Assembly (NCBI RefSeq): GCF_964275005.1
Contig: NC_092705.1
Span: forward strand, 21,025,723-21,089,722
Direction: 5' to 3'
DNA from: Diadema setosum
Taxonomy: Eukaryota > Echinodermata > Echinoidea > Diadematoida > Diadematidae
DNA length: 64,000 nucleotides
This document shows, in pieces, positions 1 to 11,366 of the stretch (positions within the stretch are counted from its first letter, which is position 1; every line of letters starts with the position of its first letter). Made by a program: the position numbers and the translations under genes. The notes below the pieces were generated by a model. The model saw nothing but the letters and a program-made list of their open reading frames with translations, was not told the DNA's origin and did no database searches.

Positions 1-416
1 GACTTTGCTTGATATTTGTAAGTCAAGCTTGGTGTTAAATGTAAATCAATTTAAATGATTCATTTACTATTGACCTCAGGTACAAAGGAATACAAATGTA
101 ATACAATTGTACATTCTTCGTAATACTGTACAGTCATACTGTATTGTCATTTTTTCCCTTATAACATCTTGTTTTTTTTAATGGTGTGATTGCTCGATTT
201 TAAAGATTATCATTCAAAAGCAGTCTGAACTGTATAACACTTTTCAACATGGACGACAAACACCAAAGTATGCAAAGGTTTTCACAATATGTTGTCACTA
301 TCGAGGACTTCTGTGAACAAATACTGTATAACCATAAAATTCCCCAATACAGTAGTACATACCACTAACACTGCTGTCTATGGAGAAATTGAGCACATTA
401 GGTCTTTTTACTCTCC

Positions 417-419
<3 letters not shown>

Positions 420-470
<51 letters not shown>

Positions 471-474
471 ATAA
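420..474. repeat. (CT)n-(CA)n compound microsatellite
   Basis: A run of CT dinucleotides passes directly into CA dinucleotides. Copy B has a related CA-rich tract at 55,315-55,348, so the locus predates the segmental duplication. Confidence 0.95.
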
Positions 475-479
475 TGATA

Positions 480-1795
480 AATAAAAAAATGTAATGCAGG
501 CCTGTAGTTGTCAACGATTTGTTTTCAACAGCTTTCATAATCACACAATGCAGCGTAAGGGACTCTCTCTTGCAAAAACACTAGAGCGAGAAACTCTCGG
601 TATAGGAAAGTAACTTCACGGGTCCGAAGATAATTTATTTATTTTTTTTCATAAAGATAGTCGACTGTTGCAAGTCAATGGTAGCATGAATAACCAATCA
701 ACCAACATACACATGTGTATTTCCAAACTGGAATCATTGTATAACAGTGTCTTTGAAATTTAAAAAACACATCGTACAGTGAAATGCACTATAAAAAGTT
801 TGTAACTTTTGTTCAAATGATATACAGTATCAACTTTCCGATACAAGTGTATTGTCATTCTATCTTTTTAAAAAAAAAATGAAAATTAGAAATTCTGAAA
901 TCTTTACAAAATACCTGGTACATGTACTACAATGAACTATATTATAAGAGATCCAACTGAATATACAAGTCAGTGAAAAACACCCTCCTCCACATGATCA
1001 GAACACGTTCCGCCAAGCCACTTTGATATACATGTACATGTATACGTAACTCTGAACTGGGAATACAGTACGTAGTAGGTCACCTACATCACACTTTGAC
1101 ATCTCGGCAGCATTTTCTACAAAGCGTATTTATAAAACGGTAATTAATTCAACCACCTCCATGTTTCAAATGCTTTGTTGATCACGGAATTCAAGATTGA
1201 GTTCATATTTTCAGTTCCATGGAAAATGAGAAAATTTACAGTAAATTTGAACCTCCATTTCTATATTATGCTCCCTCAGATACATATGAATACAGTGTTA
1301 CTTTCGCAAATTGAGCCCAAAGGACTTTTCGCAATACAAAACTTCGGAGAATTGTTCCAAGCGTTGTGTAGAGTTGCGCGCATTTTGCTTTCGCGATATT
1401 TGCGACAGTTTCATGCACGCGAAAATTTCTGGAAAGTGAAAGTCAGTATTTTATAAAAAGAATGATAATAATTTAAAAAAAAAGAAAAAACAATCCAGGG
1501 GGCTCCTACCGTAATATCAATACGTAGGTTCTGAGAAATCATCTCTCCAAAAATGGTGCTTTTATCCGGCCTGTATCGGTAATCTCAATTTTGACGTTAC
1601 AGCAACCCGACTACTCTGAGTTTGAAGATGATAAGTGTAGCAGCATGTGAGTACATGCAAAGAAATACATTATATCTAAAAACAACAATGGAATTAAAGA
1701 TCAGTCATCTATTTTAGATGCTGAGACGCAATGTGGGTACCACTTTGTTTCTCACAGAAGTTGCCCTGAACAACCACAGAGCTTGCCCTACCAAG
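480..1795. other. Copy A-only segment, no gene recognised
   Basis: In copy B the CA tract is followed almost at once by the sequence that in copy A lies near 1,795 (gaggaattc). About 1.3 kb is therefore present only in copy A, either inserted there or deleted in B. It is AT-rich; the 93-codon frame at 1,175-1,456 has no recognisable domain. No terminal repeats were identified. Confidence 0.6.
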
Positions 1796-1918
1796 AAACA
1801 GCCGAGGAATTCTTGCCTATGAAACTTGATGGAAGGAGCACGTGAATTTAATGCTTCGTTAATAGGCTGTAGAAAAAGAAACATCCATAAATCATAATAT
1901 ATTATCGAAACGGTCTAT

Positions 1919-2257
1919 TATACATACCCCCATTCCACAGATATTTTTTCTCATCTGTTACTCGTCGAAGCAAAGTTTGTTGCTTCCGGCCACCCACGGA
2001 ACTGTATCGGATCGCAATCTGATGAATCTGACTTGATTGGTCGAGTATCGGGTCAGTGTCAGACATGTCGCACGTGATCCTCATCGGACGATCTTGCCTC
2101 ATCGGATCACCGCCCGACGACACTGACCTGATAGTCGCCTAACCAGTCTGATTCATCGGACTGCGGTCCGATACACTTCTGTGGGTGGCTGGAAGCGATA
2201 AACTTAGCTTTCCAGTGAGTGACGGATGAGAGAAAATCTTTGAGGAATGGGGGTATA
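1919..2257. mobile_element. Foldback/MITE-like element (copy A)
   Basis: Two arms of about 130 bp are imperfect reverse complements. The left arm runs from the CCCCCATTCC near 1,927 through CCGGCCACCCAC and TGTATCGGATCGCAATC to GGTCAGTGTC near 2,068. The right arm runs from GACACTGACC near 2,118 to GGAATGGGGGTATA at 2,256. There is no coding capacity beyond chance frames. The same element sits at the same place in copy B, so the insertion predates the 55 kb duplication. It is probably a non-autonomous DNA transposon; the superfamily is not assigned. Confidence 0.75.
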
Positions 2258-4200
2258 AACAAGGAGCTACGAACTACTCCTTGGTATGAGGCAACATTTA
2301 TTCATTATAAATGCGTATGAACTCGCATAAACATGGTAGAAATACAATGTAGTTCCGAATAATGTATTTCCATATAATTGTTCTTTTCTCTTGATATCTT
2401 TGTGCATTGCCACTCTTTGTTGAAAATGAAATAAACGAAACGAAAAAAAAAAAAAAAAAAAACCCGAAACGAAGCTAGATGGCAAAAACAACGGACAGGT
2501 TCCCAACTCTGTTGATCTGTCGCACATAATGATTGTCTTTTAAGTGATTCGTGTTATCGCACTTCATCTTTTCCCCTCGTTCTTGTGCTGTTTCTCCCGG
2601 TCGAAAGGGCAGAGTTGCTCCAAACGTGGCCGTCCTTATCACCAGTAGCAACTTTTGATATATTCCTATATACATAATCTTTTGACGAGATGATAATGCC
2701 ACATACGAGTTGGAATTCCTCTTTTTAATATTCATTTCTTATGTGTGACAGGATGCAGCGCTCACCGATGATTTCGAGAACCGTTTAAACGGGATCACTG
2801 TAAAGAATTTGATAGCCCTCCTTTATTGCTCAAATTTATCTAAATGATCAAACAAGTCTTATAGGTAAAATGCCAGAGATTTTACATCAGTAGGACACCT
2901 AATAGAAACATGAATTTTTTTTTTTTCAATGGAGCTGCTGCAACCATAGGCTTAATGCACATCTTAATTTAGACTAGTGTGCTAATGTCATCACCTCGCA
3001 ACTTTCCCATCGGTTTGTTCAAAAAATATCGTGAAGATCATGTAGTAACTGAAAGTTATTTATCCAAGAATGTCCTTATTGTTAGTTTGTTACAAAAGAA
3101 TGAAATGTTTAAACTTGACAGAAATACTACCTCTTCCCAGTTTCAAAATTCTTTCAAACTGACGGGTAATCCAAGCAAATAATCACAGAAATTCAATTTT
3201 CCTGACCGTAACAGCTATCAATCATTAACGTATCAAAGATCAATGACTACATAACAGTGTTCGTGACATTTTGCTTGTATGGCTTCGTGCTGATATTGTT
3301 ATTGTGCTTCAAACTCAAATTCAAGTTTATTTCCGGCTGACGAGGACACAGCTAATGTGCTTCCCGAAGTACAAAGTTCAACATAAATGTTTCTTCCTCT
3401 CGGTGCGTACGTGATGAGAAAAGGTGAGTGTACGGTCTGTGTGCGACTGGGTGTATTTGGGTGTCTTACTAGCTGGAATGGGGAAAAAAGTAGCCAGTAG
3501 CCAGAAAACGCCAGAATACGATACAAGATCGCACAGTTTCTCATTCAAAGTTTTCTTATTCAAAACATCATAAATTAGATAGAAATCTTTAATGCTATCT
3601 CATTTTTTTCGTATTGCTACTAAACTAATTCCCCTTAGTCTCAAAACGCCTTGATTCTATACATATTTATATAACGAAGAGTTCCTAATTATTCGTTTGA
3701 ACACGCGACTCAAGACATGCATGTTTTATATATATACGCGGGTATATTCATTTACAACTACACAAAATGAGTTTCCCTCATTGATGAAAAAAAAAAAAAA
3801 TCTTTCGCTTGAACTCGATTATCTACACTCGCCGCCAGAGACTACAACTTCATAGCCCCCCCCCCCCAAAAAAAAAAAAAAAAACAGAAAAACGTTAGCC
3901 CAGCAGTCTATCCCATATTACTGATCCAACATTTTGAACGCGATACCCGATCACGTAAAACAGAATAAGAAATGCCAAAAGTATAAACCTGTACATCACC
4001 CATTGATATCAAAAGATCATTTTAAACTGTAAGACCTTTTGCCAGAGACTCAACTCTCACGCTTTTGGCGGGAGATCTCTCGCTTTCAGACCACTTTCTT
4101 ATAATATTCCTTACTTCTGTTTGAGTTTGATTTTTCCCGCTCTAGCTGTGGGTCTCCCGTTTGAAATGTATTTCTCTCGTCCAAGTTTAGTTTTGCCATA
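2258..4200. other. Noncoding stretch shared with copy B
   Basis: No gene recognised. It holds A-runs at about 2,441 and 3,861 and a ~200-bp block at 3,361-3,570 that is almost identical to 57,685-57,895. The small frames on the minus strand here are not preserved between the copies. Confidence 0.5.
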
Positions 4201-4660
4201 CACAGCTTACAGATTGATTGATTGATTGATTGATTTTATTTCCGCAAAATAAAATATATATAGTACTTCTTCTTGAACATTACAATGCAAAGAAATTATC
4301 GCAAAAATACGTGAAATTGCCACTCAATGGCCCTACTGAGCTCCGCCCTCATGGTGGAGCTGTTCTACCGAGGGTCCCAAAAGAAAAACACACTCGGTAT
4401 ATCCCAAATTAACATACAAATTTGTATCAACATAAACTACTCTACAAAAAAAAAAAAAAAACATACATTATTACACCTCAGTTATTCTATGAGCACTGTA
4501 ACCCCAATGGAAATACTAGTAAGTCAAATAAATGAATTCAACAAAATAATATACATCTACGCTTCAAAGAAAAAAGAAGAAGAAGTGGAAGGGAAAAAAG
4601 TATTTATACAAATACATTTAAATTTAATGCTATTATATAAACACGATCCTCTATAACTAA
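4201..4660 (-). mobile_element. Non-LTR element 3' end (minus strand)
   Basis: The sequence opens with five copies of GATT followed by TTTATTTCCGC. Read on the minus strand this is an AATAAA-type polyadenylation region followed by a (AATC)n tail, the usual 3' end of CR1/L2-like LINEs or the SINEs they mobilise. The flanking body up to ~4,660 is shared with 59,338-59,720 in copy B. No reverse transcriptase frame is attached, so this is a 5'-truncated or non-autonomous copy. Confidence 0.55.
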
Positions 4661-5690
4661 AAAATAATCTTAAAATGCCCTAAAATACGATATTGATGCA
4701 GCATTTTTCCAAAGTCCTTAATTTCCCTCTGTTATTGGGAGGTTTAAAAGTTTCGCTGCATCGAAAATATATCTATGTTACACTAAAGTGACGTATTTGG
4801 ATCCCTTTATCATATCTGTCGATTACCGCATAACTATCATGGCTAATAAAACTATTTAAGGCTTTACTGAATTAGAGTTTTATTTCTTTCTTAATTCTTA
4901 GTCACACTACGTGACATTTGACGTACTTTATGATATCTGCTGCCATTTTTTAACATGATCTTCATGGCTTATTTTAAGTGCTTGATTAAATAACTTTATT
5001 CTTTCGTTTTCTTTCAATTTTTTTTTTCCACCATGCACCAAATGTTATCATCGTCCACCAAAAATGAAATATGATGATTGGTTTACAAAAAAATGAAAAA
5101 AAAAAATAAATGCTAGTGTCGAGCCTTGGATATACAAATACCTAGACCTATATAAAGTATTCATACATTATCGTTGTAAACTGCATTTTCCTGCCTAGGG
5201 GGAACCCCCGCCCCGAAACTATGTTATTTTTTCTCTCCCCATATTGAGCAATATTGCATGTACATAGACTGGCGAGAACTGAAATTGCGCAACACCCGAG
5301 CGAACCGGTGGGAACCAGTTCATTATTTTCACAGGATAGCAAGAAGGCAGGAATGGAAATATTTTCGTCGAAGGAGTCAGTGACAAACTTGCCGAGTTTC
5401 ATTGCAGACGGTAGAGTATAGCACCAACATTTACTTCACTGAAACTTTACTTTACTTACACTTGTATTTTCAAACAACATCGTGAATCTCAGTTTGATAA
5501 TCTCTAGCTTGAACGTTAAGTAGCAGAGGTTACTCGCAACTGCATTGGAAAGTGTTTCGATTCATAGTTGTTTATCATTGGCTTTACAATATCGCCTTTC
5601 CATGGTCTACGACCAAAGGCAGGGATCAGCGTTAAAGTTCTCTAAAAATATATACAATTCAGCTGACCCATATTATTACATCAACTACTA

Positions 5691-5693
<3 letters not shown>

Positions 5694-5731
<38 letters not shown>

Positions 5732-5775
5732 TTCATTTTATTTATTTATTTTTTTTTTTTTTGGGGGGGGGAGGG
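5694..5775. repeat. (TA)n followed by T and G tracts
   Basis: About 16 TA units are followed by a T-rich stretch and a run of G. The tract is absent from the matching place in copy B (~60,800), so it is a copy A-specific expansion. Confidence 0.85.
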
Positions 5776-6992
5776 TTTGACTTATGGTAATCGACCTGCC
5801 ACGTTGTGATTTGGATATTGTCTAATATTATGCCGACTTGTGATTGTTACATTGTCATTATTATGTTTCCTGTAGTATATACCAATGTTTATGTTATTCT
5901 CATAAACTTGGATATTAACCATGTTAACTGTATTACTTGGATTGAACGAAGGTAGAACACAACTATACGTTCCAGCAAATTTAAGCTCGCCCAGATAATT
6001 TAGAATATTGTATTAATATTCAATTCTGATTGATTTGACATAAGACATTGAGACCCATTTAAATATCCAAGATTCTATTGACCATCATTGTAGATATTAC
6101 TCACCTGGTGATTTCATCCACTCAGTCTCAATCTCAAATTTATTCACCCCGCTTCTGACACATAACCATTATAACCATTTCGCATATGTACACACCAAAA
6201 TCTTTGAAATTCTGCGGTGCCCTGGAATTACTTACGTGTCTCCGTAATGAACCATTTCCTTTTTTTTTTACTTAGCATAGAGATATAACAGCGACGTGGC
6301 TTCATTCAAATTTTCAACCAATTTTTCGTTTACCGAATTACCATAACTTCATGCACACCGATCTCGTATGTGGTAAAGGAGGCAGAGGAATGTATATTTA
6401 TAAATTGTATAACCAACTCGGATTTAAATCTTGACGTAATATTTAAATTGAAGGAGTCGACGAACTAATTCTTTAAGTATAAACAAATTGAGAAGAATAT
6501 AATAACGGTCATTGCTCATAAACTCCTACCAATGATATGGAAAGATTTTCTTGTAAGAAAATTTCGCAATCTCGCAGGAAAAGAAGAATATTTATTTTGT
6601 GGGTGACCAGGAACTTGACTTTCTGTTAAAGTGCAACTCAGCACGTCATCAGCAGATTCAGTACCAAACTCCAGTCAAATAGATTTTAACATCACATCAT
6701 CTTATCGACGAGAATTTCTGACAAGAGTCAGACCCTTTAACAGACAACAAATTCTCCAACCAAGAATATCAGTACCAAAATCCATCAATGGTATTTAATT
6801 TACTCAAATACTTCATTTAACAATTTTGTGATTTCTTTAAACAACGTAATGATTTGTAGGCCTATTTAACGCCCAGGAGTAACCATGAATCTCACCTCAA
6901 AGAATCTCAAGGAAATATAGACTTATTCAGTATCAACTTAGCTAGAAGTATATTCTTTATCGGGTGCGAATAAGTGTTGCATTTTTTTCATG

Positions 6993-7522
6993 AAAAGATT
7001 AATGAATTTGAATAACAAAACAGTACCCGCTGCATGCTATAAGGATTAGAACCAACACTTGTTTTCGGGCGAAAGCTCGGTGGTCTAGTGGAGATGACGC
7101 CTGTCCGGTGATCAGGAGGTCGTAGGTTCGAATCCTGCTCGAGTATGTACGCCCATGATTTTTTATCATGGCTACTACTAAACACTGATCAATTCAGTGC
7201 TTATTTACGTCGATGTAGGGCAATTTGTCAATCAGTTGCAATGAAAACATATCGACGGAAGAAATTCATGAATTTGAATAACAAAGCAGTACCCGCTGCA
7301 TGCTATATAAGGATTAGAACCAACACTTGTTTTCGGGCGAAAGCTCGGTGGTCTAGTGGAGATGACGCCTGTCCGGTGATCAGGAGGTCGTAGGTTCGAA
7401 TCCTGCTCGAGTATGTACGCCCATGATTTTTTATCATGGCTACTACTGAACACTGATCAATTCAGTGCTTATTTACGTCGGTGTAGGGCAATTTGTCAAT
7501 CAGTTGCAAAAAAAGATTAATG
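6993..7522 (+). mobile_element. tRNA-derived SINE, tandem dimer, with target-site duplication
   Basis: Two units (7,005-7,270 and 7,271-7,510) are nearly identical. Each carries a tRNA-like head (7,075-7,144 and 7,343-7,412) with an A-box-like GGTCTAGTGG and a B box GGTTCGAATCC, followed by a tail ending in GGGCAATTTGTCAATCAGTT. The insertion is flanked by the direct repeat AAAAGATTAATG (6,993-7,004 and 7,511-7,522). Copy B has a single AAAAGATTGATG at the matching site (~61,985), which is the empty site. This fixes the insertion as a single event in copy A after the 55 kb duplication. A truncated relative lies at 10,006-10,060. Confidence 0.88.
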
Positions 7523-7689
7523 TTTCACTATGACAATGACCGTGGATTACATCGGCTGATATTGCACTCTTTCCACCTGTATGAATTTTCTCTTCACAAA
7601 CCTATCTTAAATGAGTAAATACCTATGTTAGTCGAAATGAACTCAATTATTAAAAGGGGTTTCAAAATAAGTGAACTAATCCGACTGAG

Positions 7690-7760
7690 TTGAGTTGATG
7701 AGTTGATTTTATTTCACTTCCAACAAACAAATAAGAAATACAAAGAAACACTCATATACA
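7690..7760 (-). mobile_element. LINE/SINE 3' tail fragment (minus strand)
   Basis: GAGTTGATTTTATTTCACTTCC resembles the element end at 4,201: read on the minus strand it gives an AATAAAA signal followed by a short CAACTC-type microsatellite tail. Only the extreme end is recognisable. Confidence 0.4.
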
Positions 7761-8550
7761 CAGACGTCATGAAATCTGTACCACAATGCGATGAACAGAA
7801 TAACATTGTAAGAAAAATATAGGTAAATTATCAACAGAGATACAAATATCTGTTACGTCACTGTGGTAAGTGCATAAACGATATTGCTGGAAATGGAGGG
7901 GACTGCTAAAAAGCAGAGCTTGTATTATGCAGTTCCCTCATAAAGAAAAAAAAATGCAAAAACAACAACAACAACAACAAATTTCCCTTAGCGGTAGCAA
8001 AAAACAAAAACAAAAACAAAACAGTCACGATTCCCGTGACAAACTTCGAGAAGTTTTAGTGGCCAGCTTTCAGACTGCGCAAACATCGAGAAGGGGTCCG
8101 GTAAGAGGAAAGTTTCGGGAAGTTTGCGGTCACACAGGCAACACTCTGAGATCTTACAGATATTGCAAACCTTAACTTCGCTACCTAAATTACTGAATCC
8201 GAATGACCAGCAAGATTCTGATTTCCACACTACACAAAATTAAAGACATTATAATTAACCTGCTATACAGGGCATGTGGGACCTACATGAAAATTGGTTA
8301 CCTTTTCCGCTATTATCTCACAAATCTCACAAACGAAAGATATGACCCATGAAAGAAAAATGGTTTTGATGGTACGCGGAAATTATTAAATTTAAATAAA
8401 TTAAATTTTAAATTACTGTTCCCAATGATAAACAATACCTTCAAATCATCTTGTGTCGGTATTGCCATTTAAGTTGAACGTCGATCAATCAACCTAAAAT
8501 ATCAGCGGCATGCATGTCTCCACCATCTGCTTAACCGTAACCCTGTACAG

Positions 8551-8700
8551 CGTCAAGCAAGCCCCTTCACCTTTTCCAATATCGGTGCACCAGTGTAGAG
8601 TCACTGATCTCCAGGGGAGATCAGTGTGTAGAGTGGGCAGTACTGTCAAATCAGTCGACAAACGATATTCATCAAGAGGACGACCCCGCAACGAACAAAG
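8551..8700 (+). pseudogene. Decayed 5' part of RanBD1 exon
   Basis: This matches the 5' half of the RanBD2 exon (from 14,861): a possible acceptor TGTACAG ends at 8,550, followed by sequence aligning to the SKPFTFAN region and on to the EEEYDPYYKP region. In the homologous frame both copies A and B carry a TAG stop after the GAPV codons. Copy A also has a 33-nt palindromic insertion at 8,601-8,633. Translation of this domain could therefore only begin downstream, at the ATG at 8,701. In copy B the frame stays open from DIHEVNEEEDD directly into that methionine. Confidence 0.6.
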
Positions 8701-8919
8701 ATGGTCTCTCTCCCGGACATCGACGATATGACTGTCAGCAGCGAGGTACATGATCTAGAGGAGGTCGAGAAGGTGGTCTTCCGCCAACGTGCCAAACTCT
8801 TCCGCTTCGACCACAACGCCAAGGTTTGGAAGGGATGGGAAGTCGGCGACGTCAAGATTGTGAATAACCCAAAGACCAACCATGCTCGCATCCTCATGAG
8901 GAGAGAACAGAACTTTGAG
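8701..8919 (+). CDS. RANBP2: RanBD1, first half exon
   Basis: This encodes 73 residues beginning at a methionine in a reasonable initiation context (AAAGATGG). The RanBD core is present: AKLFRFD, then W-K, then GDVKI, ending in MRREQ. The hallmark WKERGVG is replaced by WKGWEVG, so the arginine and glutamate normally seen here are lost and Ran binding may be weakened. The donor GAG|GTAATA is phase 0 and joins to 9,591. The copy B paralogue (63,645) shares the WKG change but differs at many other positions and lacks two residues. Confidence 0.8.
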
Positions 8920-9590
8920 GTAATACTTATGTATCTCTAATTTTGTTTTTAAGGAGAAATAATTTCATCTGAATATCTGACTTCATAGACTGCATGTTCA
9001 AACTAGAGTCTGTCTGAGATTTCATGCGTGAGTGGTAACGGTAGGCATACATGGTATGTCTGGAGTTTCAGCTCTGGTTCTTATAAAAGAGCAATAAACT
9101 GAAGGACAAATATGCCATTGCAGTTTAATTGGCGTGATATCTAAATACACAGCATCAGCAGTGATGGACGAATGGTGATAAGGAGTAATACAGGCACAAT
9201 TTGAAAAGCCAAGGCAAGGTGTGGTTTTGAAAATGTTGTCTAAATTTGGCTTGGAAGGTGTTGATGACTTTCATCCAACCATGAATGTATGGAAGACTCC
9301 AATCAAAATGATGACTGAACATTCATCCAACTTCGAATACTAAACATTACCAAGATCTTGGTGTGTCCCATGTTATAGAGGATGTACGGTATGTGTCTGT
9401 GTCCTGCGTGTATATGTACGTTTGGAAAATAATTACGTAATTATAAATAAGAAGATAGTCTACACTAAACCTTAATCTTGACATTATGACATGTGGTGGC
9501 GTTACGGTCCATGCTCATTGCGTTTATAAGAAGAAGGTCCACAATTAAGGCTCCCTTGCTCCCTATCTCCTCAATACTTCCCGCCTATAG

Positions 9591-9824
9591 CTGTGCGTGA
9601 ACCAATGCATCACAGCAGAGATGGTGTTGGAGCCCATGTTGGCCTTGGACACCTCCTGGGTCTTGACCACGCATGACCTGGCTGATGAGGAGCCCAGGTT
9701 AGAGCAGCTGGCCTTCAAGTTCAAGCACGCCGACACGGCACGTCAGTTCAAGGAGATGTTCACCAAGGCGCAGGAGATGATCGCCGATAAGGAAGCTGAG
9801 GCAAGCCAAGATATCGCAAATGAG
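9591..9824 (+). CDS. RANBP2: RanBD1, second half exon
   Basis: The acceptor CCTATAG precedes CTG TGC GTG AAC; the donor GAG|GTAATA ends 78 codons in phase 0. It aligns residue for residue with the RanBD2 second-half exon at 15,450 (same length; FKHADTARQFKEMFTKAQ is identical). The usual WVW of RanBDs is WVL here. Together with the altered first half, this makes RanBD1 the most degenerate domain of the gene. Confidence 0.8.
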
Positions 9825-10005
9825 GTAATACCTTTCCAAAAACAAACAAAAATCCTTTACGGACATATTTTATGCGTTTTTCTGCATTACGTTCTGTCAA
9901 TCTTTCATCTTTGTATTTAGACAAGCAATTGATAGCGATATTTCTGGTCAGTAAGATTATGCAGTACAATTCTGTTATAAAGAATATTCAAAGTAATGAA
10001 TTTCC

Positions 10006-10060
10006 TGCGTCGAGTTGTTTACGTCGATGTAGGGCAAGTTGTCAGTCAGTTGCAACAAAG
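10006..10060 (+). mobile_element. SINE 3' fragment
   Basis: The bases from about TACGTCGATGTAGGGCAA to CAGTTGCAA match the tail of the SINE dimer at 7,200-7,235 and 7,475-7,510. The tRNA-like head is missing, so this is a 5'-truncated insertion in the RanBD1-coiled coil intron. Confidence 0.7.
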
Positions 10061-10123
10061 AGAATAATCCTTCAAAAAATCATAAAGAGAGACTAAAATT
10101 TTGAATGATTTTAACCTTTGCAG

Positions 10124-10303
10124 CTGAGCCCGGAGCTAAGTCCTTGTCGTTTGGCGGCCGAGATGCGGGCCTTGAACATGTCGCACACTTTCCTCTTGGA
10201 GCAGAACCAGCGACTTTTGCAGAGTGAGGAGAAACTTCTGGAGTCCAACCAGGAGCTCCTGAAACAAAATCAGGAGCTCATAAAAGAAGTCCTGCAGCTC
10301 AAG
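10124..10303 (+). CDS. Coiled-coil exon
   Basis: The acceptor CTTTGCAG starts a 60-codon phase-0 exon. Residues ~20-60 form a leucine-rich heptad pattern (LLEQNQRLLQSEEKLLES, then NQELLKQNQELIKEVLQLK), predicting a parallel coiled coil. No canonical GT donor fits; AAG|GCAGGC at 10,303/10,304 is a GC donor in the right phase for 11,282, where the heptads continue. Alternatively the frame reads on to a TAA at 10,331-10,333, giving a short RanBD plus coiled-coil protein. Confidence 0.65.
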
Positions 10304-10333
10304 GCAGGCATCATTTCCATGGCAACGGACTAA

Positions 10334-11281
10334 CGGTTTGTCTGTATGGATGCAAATTCTTGGTGGTGGTGGTGGTGATGATGATGACTAACAGTACTGT
10401 TTGTTGCTTGACCCAAATCTTCAAAAGGCATTATTTACCAATTGCAGATGAAACCAAGTCCTATAGGTTTAGTCACGTATAGTGCTTCAAAATATTTCTA
10501 AAATGTGATCGAGTTAGGGATAGAAACAACCAATGGAAATATCAATGTTTTGTTAATTAAAAATACTGTTAAATATGCAAAAATGTAAACAATAGTTATA
10601 ATAAAATTGTTTCTAGACTAAATCGTCTACAGTTATTGTTAAGCGAGAAAAATATTGATATATCCTCACATTTTAAGGCTCTTTTCTTAAATCGATTTAA
10701 TTGATAAATAATGTAATCCATACAACACGTGTATTGCAATCGGCAAAATAATGTCACAAAGAAGCACATCTTATTTCATACAAGATTCGAAATGAAAATT
10801 GAGGGGATGATAAAAAGCGAACTTGTATGATGCGTTTATACAACGATGCATTTTGTAACACTTGCAAAATAAGTAAACATAAAGCAAATTCACGGGTTCA
10901 AATTTACCGGTGCAAAGTAATCAGTGCAAATTAGTTTACCGTTATATCTCTGGTAACATGACGCACGGAGGCGCAACAGACCCAGCAAATATGGTAAAGA
11001 GTGCGAGGGGAAGGAAGCGGATAGACAGAGGGAGAGGGAGAGAAAGAGAATGGATATTTTTCTTTCGTATACCTCCTATGCCATATTGTTTTACCCGTGT
11101 TACCCTCTTCTGAATCATAAAGAATTAAGTTTTGATCTTGAAAAACACTAATATTAATGATTGGTTTTGCAAACATGATATTTCTAACATCTACATTTAT
11201 TTGATCATCTCCTTTTTCATCAATGAATATGGCAAAATTATCGCAGCCCTTACTTTTCATATTATTTACTTTTGTGACCAG
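10334..11281. other. Intron, no feature recognised
   Basis: AT-rich sequence with a short GA-rich stretch near 11,010-11,050. Nothing coding was recognised on either strand. Confidence 0.5.
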
Positions 11282-11366
11282 AGAGACATTCGGGAAATAA
11301 AGGTCCAGCAAGAAGTGATCGGCAAGCGACTTGCAACCTCGCCCATCGTCCCGCCCAAAAGCCAGG
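11282..11366 (+). CDS. Coiled-coil continuation exon
   Basis: The acceptor TTGTGACCAG is followed by 28 codons plus one base, with donor AGG|GTACTT. It encodes RDIREIKVQQEVIGKRL, which extends the coiled coil of the preceding exon, then a proline-rich turn ending KSQ. The phase 1 end fits the phase of the exon at 12,217. The open frame continues beyond the donor to 11,521, but that part looks intronic. Confidence 0.6.

Larger units (their letters stand above)
41..9109. repeat. Segmental duplication, copy A
   Basis: This stretch matches 54,970-64,000 in the same orientation, with an offset of about 54.3-54.9 kb. Anchors are the bases around 41 and 54,970, the foldback element at 1,919 and 56,238, the stretch at 3,361 and 57,685 (nearly identical for about 200 bp), the tail repeat at 4,201 and 59,338, and the RanBD exon at 8,701 and 63,645. 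Other parts are clearly more diverged, with many indels. Apart from the features listed inside it, the stretch up to 8,550 contains no recognisable exon; its short reading frames are not conserved in frame between the copies. Confidence 0.9.

Noticed and set aside
2267..3563. Minus-strand frames of 60-86 codons
   Set aside because: They are not kept in frame in copy B and include low-complexity phenylalanine runs from A tracts.
7075..7412. Two functional tRNA genes
   Set aside because: The B box and acceptor-like ends are present, but the anticodon loop lacks the usual U33 in the best fold, the acceptor stem has mismatches, and each copy continues into a SINE body with target-site duplication.
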